DNA from: Lichenostomus cassidix
Lineage: Eukaryota > Chordata > Aves > Passeriformes > Meliphagidae
Assembly: GCA_008360975.2 (NCBI GenBank)
Contig: CM039184.1
Location: 54,464,797 to 54,528,796 of the forward strand
Length of the DNA: 64,000 nucleotides
Reading direction: 5' to 3'
Shown in pieces: positions 36,316 through 50,400 of this stretch. The notes under the pieces were generated by a model, which ran no database searches, was not told where the DNA came from, and saw only the letters and a program-made list of their open reading frames with translations. Position numbers and translations under genes: made by a program. How positions within the stretch are numbered: position 1 is the first letter of the stretch; every line of letters begins with the position of its first letter.

Positions 36316-39300
36316 GTGTTACTTGCAAATGCAATACTTTTACTGTGAAATCTGCAAATACGTGAGGGAAGGAAGAAATTAAATGGACTCATGATCTAAT
36401 AAAGGATGTACATGTATAATGGACATGCAAGGAGATGCAAATATTGTAAGTGCAAAATATACATTCTATTCCTGCAGGGTGGAGGAAATAATTTATGCTT
36501 GAGAGAACTGACTGCAGCATAAGCCTCTGAATAAAATTTGCGTTCTGCCTCCATCTCCGGTTCGCCTGTTCAATGAGTGTAAAGAAGTAATTTTATGCAA
36601 AATTCTGTTACAGAGAGTCGTATTTGACATGAATGCTGAAAATACCTTGGCTTTCCATCAATATAAATTTTGCATCATGTAAATATAAATTTTCACAAAA
36701 TACAGTTTTTTTATGTATTATTCTGTCTTTCAAGGTTACTACCTATGCTTAGACTGTTGATATATATATAATTGAACATCTGGACAAGTTTTGGGTATAC
36801 TGGCCTTCAGGAACTTATGCTTTCCAGGTGTTTTCAGACATTTTGAAATATATAGAGGCAGATATGGCATCTGGCAGTAAGTGTAGCCATCAAAGAAGTA
36901 GCTGGTGTGTGTCATGGAAAGCTTTTACAGTGTATCAGATAAGCACTTAGGACTTCTGCTTTGGGTTGGAGCTGAATATTTGATCTGTGCAACATTCAGC
37001 TGTAATCTATCCCATCTCAGCTTCTCAGTTTGCCATTGTGATTTATTCGGAATCTTTGGCACTTGAAAAAGAAAGTATCTAAAAATACAGCGCCTGATTG
37101 CTTCACTATTTCATAGATACGTGCATTCCTGCCAGGCTGTCCTACTATCTTCTCCCCATCCCCCTCCCCAGTTCTGCTTGTCCTCCCTTTCAGGTACCAA
37201 AATAGACTGTATTTGGACTCTTCCTTGCCAAACAAATGCTGGCCATTTATTGCCTCCTATTAACAGAAGCCATTGCTCCTATTTGAGATGAGAAAACACA
37301 TTAGCAAACATTGCTGGTCTTGGAAGTCAAGGAGCCAAATCCATATCTCAGTTGTTGTAGTCGATACAGTCTGAACCAAGCAGGATTCCCTTCTTTATTA
37401 GCACACTCTTCAATTAATAGGCTTGGGCCTATTCTGGGACGTAAGGAGTGCAGATACCAATCCTTTCATGTTTTGGGGCACAGTGTGACAGTGCAGGTGT
37501 GGGTGGTTAATGGGATGTTTTTTCTCTCTGATGTTTGGCTGGAACTGTAATGTGTGGCTGCATCTAAAAGTAAATGGACAACAGTTTGACATAGGCATTT
37601 GTTTTTTTTTTTTAGTAGTTGTTTCAGAATCCTGGTTTCTCTGGCAAGGTCTTTGCTCTTTATTGCTGTGATGGCTAAGTAGTGTTTGGCCTGAATTTCC
37701 CACTGAGTACACCAGGTAGAATGTGGAAGAGAAGCGACAGTGTATGGAATATATTTGTTTTGGAGTCTATAGAACTGTGGAAAGCATAGAATCCAATTAT
37801 TTTGTGATGTTCGTAATTGTATTACAGGAGTCTTAGGATCATATAGATCGTGGTTTGCTTTTTTTTTCCCTCATCACTTTCCATTCTCACACTCTACAAG
37901 AGAGAGCATTTTTGTGTTATCACCTTCATGCATGCAGCAGTAGAGAAGGCTGGGCTCTAGATTTACTTTTATGAATTTGGGAGATCTGCAGACAGCTATA
38001 AACTGGAAGCAGTTTGAAATATGTGGTTGGGTTAAAAATATATTGAATCCATTCACCTCTAAGAATAAACCCAAACACAGAATAAAAGCTGTAGATTTGA
38101 ACACACACTGTTTTTTATTTCTTGCAGTCCAGCAGAGACTTAATATGGTATTAAAAGGAGCTCTCTGTCAGAGGTCTGAAAATAAATATAGTGTTTCTCT
38201 TTTATATTCTTTTTCACCTATGAGCAAATTTCTTTAGAGAGACACTTTATAGTTGCAATCCCTTGTTGTATGTTTATAATTTATACTGTAGCAACACAAA
38301 CAGTGGTATGAAAGTCACAGATGCTTATATGTCCACTGGAGAAATGAACTACAGGTGGAAGCTTTAAAGCACAAACATTTTGCCTGGTTAAGAAAAATAA
38401 TTAATTAAAATATTTGGATTTTATTATAGGAGATAATATCTTTGTTTTCCTGCCAGGTATTTTTCACCAGATAATGCATAATCCCAGAGCATAGTTAAAT
38501 GCCTAGCACCACACAGTACATTATACCCATATGCCACAGAGTGGCTAAGTGGTGAAAGCATAAAAAGAATTATTCCAACTTGAAGGCTCTGAATGTCCTA
38601 AGATACAGACTTCAAGATGGTGGCTCTATTTCATGCAGTCAGTAAAAAAAGGGTTGTAAGAAACCTTTTTCTTACAAGTAAGCTATTTCAAAGACAGGGA
38701 AAAAGCCCCCCAATTTTACTGATAAGTTTTCTTGTTCTCACAATTTTCAGTTACCTCTCTTATTTCCAGAGAGATATATTATGAATATCGCTGTAGTTAT
38801 TAGGCTTTAGGAGAGAAAATCTTAATTTTTGAATTCAACTTTTGTTAATTATCCGGAAGAAACGGTTAGGACTTATTAGAAATGTAAACAGTAGCCACAA
38901 AATGTGATGATGGGTCTGATTCTTCTGAGTGGGAACAACCAGAACAGCATATCATCACACTAAGTCATTTGATTATTGTGACTATTCCTAAACCCTTTCA
39001 TACCTGTGGCAAAAATTGCAATGAATAATGATTTTTGAAATTAAATGTAGTTATTTGACTTTGAACTTTTAATGTTATTACAGTGCATGTTCTAATAAAA
39101 ACACATTGAATGATATTTTTGTGCCAAAAGGCAAACATTATATGGAGAAAAAGATCTATCCAAAATACTTGCAATAAGTTGAAAAAGAGAAAAGAAGTTT
39201 GACTTTAAAAAAAAAATTTAACATGCGTACATGATGCAACTTGAAATTGTGATCTTCTGAAAGTCATGCTATATAACTTCTGTCAGATACAAGCATTATT

Positions 39301-42300
39301 GTAACTGAATTTTGAGCTTTGGAATTTTATAATATGTCTCTGTACATGTTAAGTACTGTAAATTAACGGTCTATGATCATATTTTCAAAATACCTAGACC
39401 AGCACTACTATAATGCTTTTTTTTTTGGCATGAATGTTGCAGCTCATATTTTCAGAGAACACTCTAGAAAGATTGATGTTTTTTGAGATTGTTTGTTTTA
39501 GTGTGCTAAAGCATGTTGCACCAACCATTCCTGGCATTTTGCAGCAGCAGGTGCTCCCTTCCTGTCCAGTCACTGAGAAGGATCAGGAAAAGCCCCTGCA
39601 CAGACACACCGAGCATCGCTGCTGGCAGGAGCATCCTTGTCTGTGTGCACGGGGTTTCCCAGTGCAGATGGTTTTTGGGAGAATGAAAAGTACACAGGCA
39701 TTACAGTCCTACCTGAGCAGTTAAAAGACAGGAGTGTGTGTTTTCAGTGGCATCTGAGCAAATGGACTTTAGGATCTGCTGTTCTTCTACCTTTAGACGG
39801 ACATATTGAAGCCTGTTTATCTTGAAATAAGTAGGAGAAAAATTCTTAAAGAATAGTCCTTTGAAGCGATATAAAAGATGTAGATCAAGGATATGCAAAC
39901 ACAGATGAATGTTTTGCTTCATTGTGTGCTGGTATCAGTATGATAGGTGTTTCCTCAGATCACCACAGGTCTCAAGTTTTGAGTGTAGCTGGTTTTAACC
40001 AGGGCATACCACATGTCCTTAATCATTCTGATGATTGACTTATATTCCAATGCTCAGTAAGTGAATTGTACCCTGCATATCTTATGGTTCACTCTTTCTA
40101 CTGTGTGTATTATTTTCTGTGTTGATTTATGGACATTTGAGGTTTTTGTGTTTTCTGATGTGACATTATAAAAAGTATCACCTGTTGTAATGCTATCAAT
40201 AGAGAAAGATAAATCTGGACTGTTTGTCCTGGGTATTGTGTGTTGGCAGCATCCACCTGCTGCTAACTGAAACAAGTATGCATTAAAGTTCGTTGTTATT
40301 TTTAAAAGGGTGCTGTAATTGACATACACACACTCTTAGGTGCTGCCCTGATTTCTGCACAGACAGTCTACCAAATCCAAGATGCCTAAGGAAAAAAAAA
40401 ACCCCAACGAAATAGATATGCAAGTTGTGAGGATATGCAGTATGATTAAAATACAGAGGATTTCATGCTATTGCTTCAGTAACTAGGTCTACTTTATATA
40501 ATGCATCATTCTTTGATCTTTGTGGTGGCAATGAAGTGGGGTTTCCCAGTTTTGTTTTTTTTGGAAAGTGCCACATTGCATAAATTTCTTCCCAGCCTAC
40601 CTTCAAGAATGGGGAAAATTAGAGAAGTACCTCTGTGTCTAGGATCTGTTTGCTCACTACAGAGTTTGCTTCAAAGCTGCTGCTTCCAGCCTTCTCTACA
40701 TGGTAGATGGGAAAGAGGAGATCAAATAGCACAATGGGTTTGGTAGATTGGTGATTGGTTTTGCCCTTTCTGCCTACTATTGCCTGGTGATGATAAACTT
40801 GTCTGCCAGAGATTGACACCTCCAACTCTCTCAAGCAAAGTCTCCTGCTTCTGCTTGTATTTGTCACTTGGAAGGCACATATGAACCCCTCAGCTAAATG
40901 AGCACTTTCTGACCTTTTTTGCATAATCTTTTTCCTCAGAGGGATGTTATTTTTAGGTTACACACTTCATTCTTGGTTGGTTGATTGTCAGTCATAGGGG
41001 AGAAGAGTAGGTGATGCATCCAGTGGAACTGGTGGTCTCTAGTGCATGTTTTATAATACAGAATTCTGACAGAGTGGAGAAAAAATAGTTAGGGGAGGTT
41101 AAAGTGAGGAGGAAACAGATAGGACTGAGAGTATAGTAACATAGACACACCTATATTTAACCTGTAGTTACATGGCACACCTGCTGTCAAGTTTCCCCCA
41201 GAACATAAAATCTTTACTAAAAATATGAACTAGAAGGACCTAAAATTAGAAAGACTTGTATACCTTGCCTAATTGCTTAAATTGCAGAGTTGAACAGTAT
41301 TTAGACATTATTCAGACTTGTAAAATATTTGTGTCAGCTACACCTTTTGTTTGCATTCAGCTAATTTTCTGATACTAAAGTAGAAAAAAAGCAATTCTCT
41401 GTTTCAAAATAGACTTATAAAGATCTCTTCTTGTATCTTAAATCTTTGAGCCACTCCAGTCTTGAGCATCAGTAACTTTTTTTGTTCCTGAAGACGTGGG
41501 AGGTGTTCAGCTAAATCCCATGTTGTATTAAAAAAACCAAACCTCTCCTCATAATTTAGCTGTATGTTTTACTTTGAGAGAGTTCAAAAACAACTGCCTA
41601 TACTTAGAAATGCAAAAATGGAACATTTTGACCTGTTTAGAGTGGAATGTATGTAAAACTATCTAAAAGATGTCAGTAAATTTCTAATGTCTTATTAAGC
41701 AGTGTTTTATCAGCAGTCACTTTAATCAACAGCACTTAAATTACTACAAGGCTGACAATCTGTTAGGACTTTTTCAATTAAAGAATTCAGAAAAAAGTAG
41801 GCACTTTTTTTGGTGTATTTTTCTTTTCCTTTCAAGAACCCAAAGCGTTAATGGTGTGTTTTCACGTAAGCCTCTTCACAGAGAGTACGTACAGAAATGC
41901 TGTCAGTGAAGTGACTAATACCTCACTGAAAATGAACAAGAAAAAGTTGATGGCATTATCAAACCTCTATTTGGTTAAGTGGCAATTCACAACACTGACT
42001 GTGTACATAGTATTCTTTCCATTCTGCAGATGAAGTCTTAGAATAAACAAGTATGCCACAGTGAACACACAGTTCATTAGATGGTTTCTCGTTGCAATAA
42101 CACACAATGTTTTGTGTTCCAAGAAGGGTGTGTATTGATTAAATGCACCTTGCACTTAAGCAATTAATATAGATCTTCTGGATGCATCAGTGCCTGTTTC
42201 ATGATGATTGAAAGCCTGATCTCGCAACAGTTGCAGTACAATGCAGTGTTTGCAGCTGAGGATTGTCCTGTTACACATTTACTCATGACGGTTTGAACAG

Positions 42301-42937
42301 CTGACTTTAGTCCTTCAAATTCTGAACCTCTTAAAGAAATGAGAAGAAACATAGCTTTTGTCTCTTCCTGCCCAGTCCATAATTTCATAAGCCAAAACTG
42401 TGGCTATAGAGGATACCCAACTATATTGACAATACGCCTTGTAATGCTAATGTAATCTTATCATGCTAATATAATGTGAAAGAATATGAGAATGTGAGAA
42501 ACAAAAAGAGATATCAAAAGAGAGGCTGTTTACCTATTCAGCATAATGGAGAGTATTTCTAATTCAAATCACCAAAACTGCAACTTTTAAGAGTAAGTAA
42601 ATTATTTGCTTTCTGGGAAACAAAACTTCCTCAGGGAATGCTGAGATTTTTGTGTAATGTCTTCATCTGAGATACTTGTCTTGTAAGAAAAAAATCCCAC
42701 CACTGACAAAGCTGTGGCTTTTCTGTCTGAGGACAAAATAAATAGACATATACTCAGTCAAGTTTACATGTTTATATTTGTCTGTGAATGCTAGGCAGAC
42801 AGTGACTAACCAGGCTGCATACAACTGTGTGTAATCCATGCAGCCTGCTCAGGGCAAAAGGCTGATGCAAAATCCAGCTCAAAAATTCTATTACATTGGA
42901 TTTCATTTGTACTTTTGAGATAAAAGCAATAAAAAAC

Positions 42938-43178
42938 CATGGAATCACAGAAAAATATTTCAGAAGAGAAGTTGAGAAATCTTCCTGTTTGTCCTGATTC
43001 CCCAAGGCTGGATCAAATATTCATGTGGTGGTTCAGACAGCTTTTTGCTTAATGTACTTAAAATTCACCACTACTGTTGATTTATGAAATTGCTGGTTAA
43101 TCTATTCCACAATTTATCTTTCTTGATTCAAGCTTTTTCCTAGTTCTAAAGTAAATCTTCTTAAATTTAAAGCCTGGT
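42938..43178 (-). mobile_element. Old CR1 LINE fragment, minus strand
   Basis: The + strand begins with CATGGAATCACAGAAA, a degraded reverse complement of the CR1 3' terminus. It then follows the reversed CR1 order: 'ggttcagacagctttttgct', 'ttgctggttaatctattcca', 'agctttttcctagttctaaa' and 'aaatcttcttaaatttaaag'. Divergence is moderate to high. The 5' end of the element, at right, is indistinct. Confidence 0.7.
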
Positions 43179-46100
43179 ACCCAAAATGGATGAAATAAAT
43201 AGCTAAGATTTTGCAGTACTGGATAGGACAAAAACTTTCTTTGATATGTCTTAGATTTTTGTCTTTTTTGTACTTTCAAGTCTAAGCTGCTGTCCCTTCC
43301 ACAGCAGCCTTCCACCTGCCTTCAGCCTGTGATTTAACATTCTCAGCAGTGGCAGACTTCCCAGATACACAGTTGTCACCTTAATGGTTTTTCTCCATCC
43401 CGTTTTTACAATATGGATAATTTCTCTGGAAATTTACTTGATGTCTTCTACATTATGCTTTACAAATGATAACTAGTTTTTGAATGTTGCTTTTTCTTTT
43501 TTAACTCTCTAACTTGTTAGAAGCTTACTGACCACAGGGCTTGAAATTGGAAAATTAAAGGTTGGATACAGATTTCAACTTAGTTCCAGGTGTTTCTGTC
43601 TATCAAAAAGGAGAGATTCCAGCTTGCCCCTGTTAATGGTAATTCTTCCCATCCTACAAGAGCTCTGTAGGAGTTATTGCTTCCATGGAGATGAGATCAG
43701 CTGCTCCCAGCTCCTGTTGGGAGTAAGTGATGCCCTTGCAGTGCACATGTCTTTGTATGAATCAGCTCTCAAGAATTTGGGCTGAGGTAGGAATCATCGT
43801 CTTGCAAGAAGTAACAACCATCAACATTCCCTCATCTCTGTCGGAAGCTTGACAGAAGACTGCATAGATTCTCAAGGGCCTCCAGAACTTGTCTCTTTTA
43901 TGACCACAACAGATATTCCAAATAAATTAAATAAAGAAGCACAGCTTCAACTTGCACTGCTTTCCAGCTATTTATTGCATTTGGATCTTCAGAAAGAAAA
44001 CTTTGTCAGTGACCCTTTTATGAACTCTATCTTTTCTAAGAATATTTTAGCTCCTGAACATTTGATATGTAGCATGAACTTCTTAGTTCTCTCTTCCATA
44101 AATAAAACCTGAAGACAGTTACTTTAAACAATTTTTTAACATGAAAAGTCAATGTCACAGGCAATAGCAAAGCTTTTGAAGTTTCAAGCACTTCTTATTC
44201 AGATTATTTTTATCAGTGCTGTACCATCTCACACTTGATAAGATGTGCCTCTGCTTTTATGAGTGTCTTTACTAAATGCTATTATAATGATAAAATAGGG
44301 TGTGCTCATTCCTCTCTCATTTTTCAAGGCTGATGTATCTAGGAGGCTTTAATCAAGAAGATGTCATATATTTTAACTTTTATAACAGCTTAAGCTTTTC
44401 TAGTTGTAATTTTTGGTGTGCATACTCCAAAAGTAGTTAACTTTTGTCCACTGCCTGATTAAAATCACCATTAGAATGGCACTTGCATACAAATGACCAT
44501 AGAGGATTTATTATCTGTCTTTCCCAAATTCATTTTTATAGTCTGATAGTTTAGGGATATGGTTCTTTAAGCTTGTAGCTCCAGGAGAGTTCTGTGATAG
44601 CTGGTCTGCGGATGTTAATAAATTAAACTGTGTGTTTGAATTCAGTTGTGAGATGTGATAAAGCTGTTTTAACGAGCCCAGGCAGAAGCTTTTATCAGGC
44701 AGTTCTCTGGAGGCAGGAGCTGGTGCTCTGGCTTTATACCAATCAGCATTCCTTGTGTTGGCTTTGCTGGGAAAATGTTACACTTGATTTTTATATGAAT
44801 ATATAACATCATCATATTTTTCTGTACTTTGGCAACTTCTCAGAGTTTTGATCGACAGTTACTTTGTTAACATCCATCACAACTAATCTGTTTTATACAT
44901 TGTGTGTCTTTGTCCTCACATCATTTATGCTCCCTCTGAATTTTATTTTAAATGTCCTACAAGTGTATCATTCTAGCACTGCCCTTTTCCTTCAGAACAA
45001 TTTTGTGAACAGTTGACCTTAGCTGGAAATAAAGTGAGCAGTGAGTTCTATTTGTTGTACCTGGTTCTGTATAACATTTTATTAGTCTAGTCATTAGTCT
45101 TTTATGAAACTATTAAGGCAGTAATAATATACCTTTGATAATACTGTGATGGAGAGAACTACATTATTCTTGGATGACAGGATCACAATGCTTTTTGATC
45201 AAAATTGTCACCATCTTAAAATTAAATTACTGGACACTTTCTGAAGTCTGGAAGTATAATTTGTAAGTGATAGAGAAATGAAATTGAGAAGTCTTGCAGG
45301 AAAAATTGTAGCTTTGTCTAGGCCTAAGTATGGGAAGCAGACTAACAGTGGGAAACTGGGTGATTGAGTAATAATGAGTAAGAATTTTTGCAGAGTTCTG
45401 CTTCAGAGTAATTCTAGTCAAGTTCGGTTGACTAAATGCCTGCTAATATTTGTAGTGCATTAAGTGAGCTTCTAGATCATGTCTTCCCACTTAGTTTCAC
45501 CTAAAATAATCTGTGTATTCCAGGTACATTCCATGATGTGAACCATTAGGTGACTTCTGGAAGCACCTTCCTGATCTGAATGGAAAAGCAAACAGGTCCA
45601 CATATCAGACACAACTCTGGGAGCTTTCCCATTCTCTGGGGCCCAGAAGTTGTGTGAGCTTGTTTGCACATTTTCATCTCTTTGGCAGAATTCAAATACA
45701 ATCCTTTCTAGCTCAAGGAATTATTGGAGGCGTACTTAAGGATCATACTAATATTTTAGGGATGTTTTTTTCAAGATTAAGCCTTCATATTTTAGGATTT
45801 ACTATATTAATAGCCCCACAACTGTGTCTTTTTAGGACCAAATTTTCTGTCAGAGATGTTCTTAACATCTAATCACCATCATTAAGCATCAGCATCATTA
45901 AACAGAAGCTGCTTCTCATTTTCTTATAGCTGCTATCACTTGCCTGATTGACAATTTGCAATTAATTCTTATTGTGCGTTTTTAGGCTGCTCGTTTAGTT
46001 GTGACTGGAACAGCACATGTGCAGAACATATTACAGATCTGCCATCAGCGAGATGTCTTTTCCAATAGGAAAATGTATAGCTGTGTCAAAAATAACCATC

Positions 46101-46904
46101 AGAGATTTTAAAAACAGAATACATGTATGCTAGAGTTTCAGTGCTAGACTTGGTAAATACACCATCTTACACTGGCTGTGCTGCAGACAGTTCTGCAATG
46201 TGATGCAACACCCCCTGGTAACTTCTTGTAATTTTTGTGCTTCAGGATGCAGTTGCTTGTCCAGAGGGAATACAAAATGAGAAAAACTGAGAAAAAAATT
46301 AAGTCAATAGCACTGCAAAGAGTATAACCCTGCATGAAGGTTGGCTTTTTTTATAAATTACGTTAGTTTGTTATGGCACTAGAATTGTAACTTTAAAAAG
46401 TGCTGGGCCAAAGTACAGCTTGTTGAATGCTTTAAGACTGCTTTTGAGTACTTTTAGAGTCCGAACATATCCATTGGGTAGGGTTTTCCTTGCACACTCT
46501 GGAATAGCCACAATGCCAAATTAACGTAATTTTATATTTTTCATATTTTTGTGCTCAGTAACTACACCTCGCAATTTCTTTCCATGTTGAAGAATCAAAT
46601 TTATATTTGGAGTGATTATACTTCTTTTAAACATTAATAAATTGCCTCTAAATAAAATTATTTCAAAGATTATGCAACTACCAGATTTATTCTTAGCTCA
46701 CGTGAGTGCCCTCTCAGCCTAGTGTGAAAAATGTTTTGAAATCTCAAATACATGAAGACTTATCTCACATATTCAGTAAACTTATGAAAAATCACACAGG
46801 ATTATTTTTCCCAGAATTGTATAAGTGGGGAAAGGCTTTCCATGATGGAAGCTAAAAATGGGAATTATTAATGGTAATGTATTGAAGTTTGAAAGTGCCT
46901 GAAA

Positions 46905-47414
46905 GTTTCTGTTCGGCACCAGTGAGGCCACATGAGGAGGGAGTCCTGTGTCCAGTTCTGGGCTCACCAGTATGAAGGAGACATGGGCAAAATGGAGAGA
47001 ATCCAGCAAACGTCCATGAAAGTGATGAATGGACTGGAGCATCTGTCCTGTGAGGAGAGGCCTGGGACTGTTTTGCCTGGAGAAAAGAAGCTTCAGGATA
47101 AATGTCATCAATGTAAATAAATACCTGAAGGGAGGGACGGAAGAGGGCGAAGCCAGGCTCTTCAGTGGTGCCCAGTGACAAGAGCAGAGGCACAAACTGA
47201 AACACAGAAGGTTCCTACTGAACATGGGGAGTGTGGGAGTGACCAAGTACTGGGTGCAAGTTGGATGTTGTGCAGTCTCCTCCTTGGAGATATTCCAAAG
47301 CCATCTTCAGGTGGTCCTGGGCAAACCTGCTCTAGGTGGCCCTGCTTGGATAGGGAAGGTGGGACCAGATGACCTATGAAGGTACCTCCCACCTCAACCA
47401 TTATATGATACTGG
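46905..47414 (+). mobile_element. CR1 LINE 3' half-kilobase, well preserved
   Basis: The longest recognisable CR1 of the window. Consensus-like blocks run in order: 'ccagtgaggccacatgagga', 'gtgtccagttctgggctcac', 'gaaggagacatgg', 'ctggagcatctgtcctgtga', 'aaatacctgaagggaggga', 'gagccaggctcttcagtgg' (with one base different), 'cacaaactgaaacacagaag', 'tggtcctgggcaaacctgct', 'ctaggtggccctgcttggat' and 'accagatgacctatgaagg', ending in a worn 'accattatatgatactggg'. Short internal deletions are visible near 47048 and 47225. Reading frames on both strands (up to 154 codons on the minus strand) are artefacts of the element. No intact reverse transcriptase remains. Confidence 0.95.
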
Positions 47415-50400
47415 GACTGAAATGGACAACACTTTTTTTTTTTTAAAGTGTACATTAATTGTAATTAAATTTCTTGGGATGCTTGTGGAGTTTTCTTTGT
47501 ATTTTTCATGTTTGCTTATATTTCCATGCACAGTTTTGTATATAAAAGTTGTTTTGGGGGTGGTTCTCACGGAAGAGAAGAGAAAACTGGTTCAGTATTT
47601 TTAAGCAAATGGCAGGGAAGACTGTAGTTACATATTAAATTGAAAGAGTGGTTCTGCAGTGTGAGATGCACCTAACCAGTAGTTTGTGGGCTGGAAATGA
47701 TAATCGGAGTTTAGATGTTCAGTTAAGTAATTCAGTTCTCAGTTAGAGCACTGCATAGACACGCCAAACCCCCCAGTTTTCTTGCATATGTACTGCAAGA
47801 TGTAAGCACTCAAGCACTACATACTATTGCCATGATCTACCTGAAACTAATTTTAGAGATTGAACTGTTGTGTCAATATAATGTTCTTTTCTGTTAAGAC
47901 TCCTGCTAGATTTGTATGATTTAAAATAGGATCTGTTCCTTTTGCCGTTTCTCTAGAGCTCTAAATCTGTCTGTTCAACCTTGTTGGTCACCTGTTTTTG
48001 TGAAAAGCTTTCAGAGGCCAAGGTGAGCATCAATAGCTGGAAATTTGAGCCATTAGTATGAAATGTTGGATCTGTATAAACTTGCATGTAGAGCATGAAA
48101 GGAATCAAAAATAGTTGAATTTTCTGTTTCACTGTGTCAGTGTGTATGGTACTTGATAGTGTTTTACATCTATAGTATCCTTAAAAGAACTGAGCAGAAA
48201 AATAAAAATACTGGTCTGGGAGAAAATAAAGATATTGCAGAATTTTTCAAAACCTAAGCCTGGGATATGAACTAAGCTGTCATCTTTTCTCAGGGAAAGT
48301 GTAAACTAGGTTAGGGGTTCTGGAATTCTTTAATGTTTTCCACTTTAAGTGATTCTGAAAATTTCTTATTTGATATAGCCCACAGCAGCAGCATCTAGAT
48401 GTTACATAATGACCCACTTAAGAAATGCAGTCAGAACAGATGCTGTAAGAATGTGCATTAACTCACATAGAGAAGATATCTCCAGTCAAGTCAAAGAATT
48501 TTGCAGTTACTATTTGAACATGGGGAGCTGCTCAGCTGAGCTCAGGTCAATATTATCCTGTTTTATAAAGAAAAATATTAGGTGATTTTATCATAGTATA
48601 AACCAGAATGTTTAACTCTTCATCTTTATTTGAAAATACAGGGAATTTTCACCTAGCCTGGAATTTTGTCCTTAATTCTAGGTGGCATACTGATATCACA
48701 ATTATGGGTTTGTTTCTATGTGGGTTTTTTATGCTGATGGAAAATTGAACCTTTAGTTCTTACACTTTATCACTAAAAGCTATTGTATTAATGAAAAACA
48801 CATTAAAAAGTTAAAGGCAAATGCATGAGCTGAAATATTTGTGCTTTTCAGAACTCTCCTTTTTAAACAAGAATGGTCTTACATAGTACTTGTTCATTCT
48901 TAAAACACAGTACTGACTTAACCTGCTTTACAAGCATTTCTTATGTGGCTAAAATTAAGCGAAAAAGACTCAACATGTACAGACAAAACCCCAACCTTTC
49001 AAAACTTTCCAGAGAGTTTTAATTATCAGACTGTGTTTTGTTTTGAAGGCTCACATAGGTCATGAAGATGGTAATCCATGCTCTGGACTGCAAGAAAAGC
49101 CTGGTTATATTAGCTTGCTACCTTCTACCAAGCTAGTGTAGAACCACTTCAGGACCATGGTGTCTGCATTCATTACGTAAGATGACTGTTAACAGAAGCC
49201 TGGGGCAACCTGGGGATACATGGAACCTTAATTAAAGCTAGTGCTAACTGCTGTATGTAGGCATCACTTGTAGAAACTAAAATCACTTAGGTTCAGTTAT
49301 AAAGCCCTGGAACTAGTAAACTGACAGCGATTGTAAGCGGAGAATTATTTTAGTAATTTATTCTTTTTACATTGTTCCTTCTGTCTTGCAACCAAGTTTA
49401 GCTCTTCAGGTTGGGATGTAATTGATACTGAAAGCTGATAGCATCCTTTGGTTTTTTTTTTTTTTAAACATCCTGTTTATTAAAGTTGAAATTAATGAGC
49501 CCATAATTACTTTAATGTGGATGACAGCAGGCTGAGATACTATCCTGTGATTAATCTAGGAAAGGATTCTCATAACTAGTAATAGGGGAAGCACTTATAT
49601 TTTAAATTGTTTTTACTGAAGAGCCACTTCTTGTGGTTTTATATGATTATGTCATAAAAGCTCTTCTATCTTTTGAGTGCTATAAACACTTGCTTAAAGC
49701 ACATTTGATACTTTAAACTTTTGAAACAATGAATAGTTTTCATGCTTTTCCTTTCTATACATTTAAATATGTCTGACATGAAGATACGTTGCATCAGGCA
49801 GTATTAGATCTGTATTCAAACAGAAAACAGAAAAAATAATTGAATGGGGGAGAAGAAAAAGAGGCAGAGATCCTGTGTATCTTCCTATTGTTGCCACTGT
49901 TTTTTGATCACAAGTGGTTGTCATGACTAGATATCTTTATGATTTAGTCTCTAAAATGTACGATGCAGCAGTTTATTTCTGCTGCACTTTACCTCCCTTT
50001 AACATGAAAGGAGAAACCACACAGCAAGAGGATCAGTTTGATGCTGCATAGTCTATGCATAGTGTGGTATTGAAACCTGGTTGGCACCTGGCTGCCTGGT
50101 TTATGCCTCTGTTCAATCAGCCTAAGACCTTTCTTTCCCTAGGCTAGTGAAGTTTAGTTCTATGTAAGTAATAAAGACTGCTCTGCAGCATGTTTGATGG
50201 AATAACCCAGGTGCTTTGCTGTTGTATTCAAATTATAATTCAACCTTCACAAAACCAATTAAATATTGATGTTAAGTCCTCCCCTTACAGATTGTCTATT
50301 CATAGAGTTCTTATGGATTACTATAAGAATTTTGCACCCTTGTGAACTTGCAAACATAGACTTAATAAAGCTGTTTGCAATTTAGCAAACTAATGAAGTA

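Noticed and set aside
39530..39730. Higher-GC segment with a 96-codon + strand frame inside intron 1
   Set aside because: No match to a KCNIP4 alternative first exon or other known protein, and no CpG enrichment. It may be an unrecognised repeat or a conserved non-coding block.
43849..44112. 87-codon + strand frame
   Set aside because: The composition is ordinary for AT-rich DNA and no domain or homologue is known to me. It lies within an intron without its own promoter island.
46782..47246. 154-codon minus-strand frame, with 117-, 97- and 65-codon frames nearby
   Set aside because: They fall in or on the edge of the CR1 element at 46905-47414 and mostly on its antisense strand. No reverse transcriptase motif is intact.
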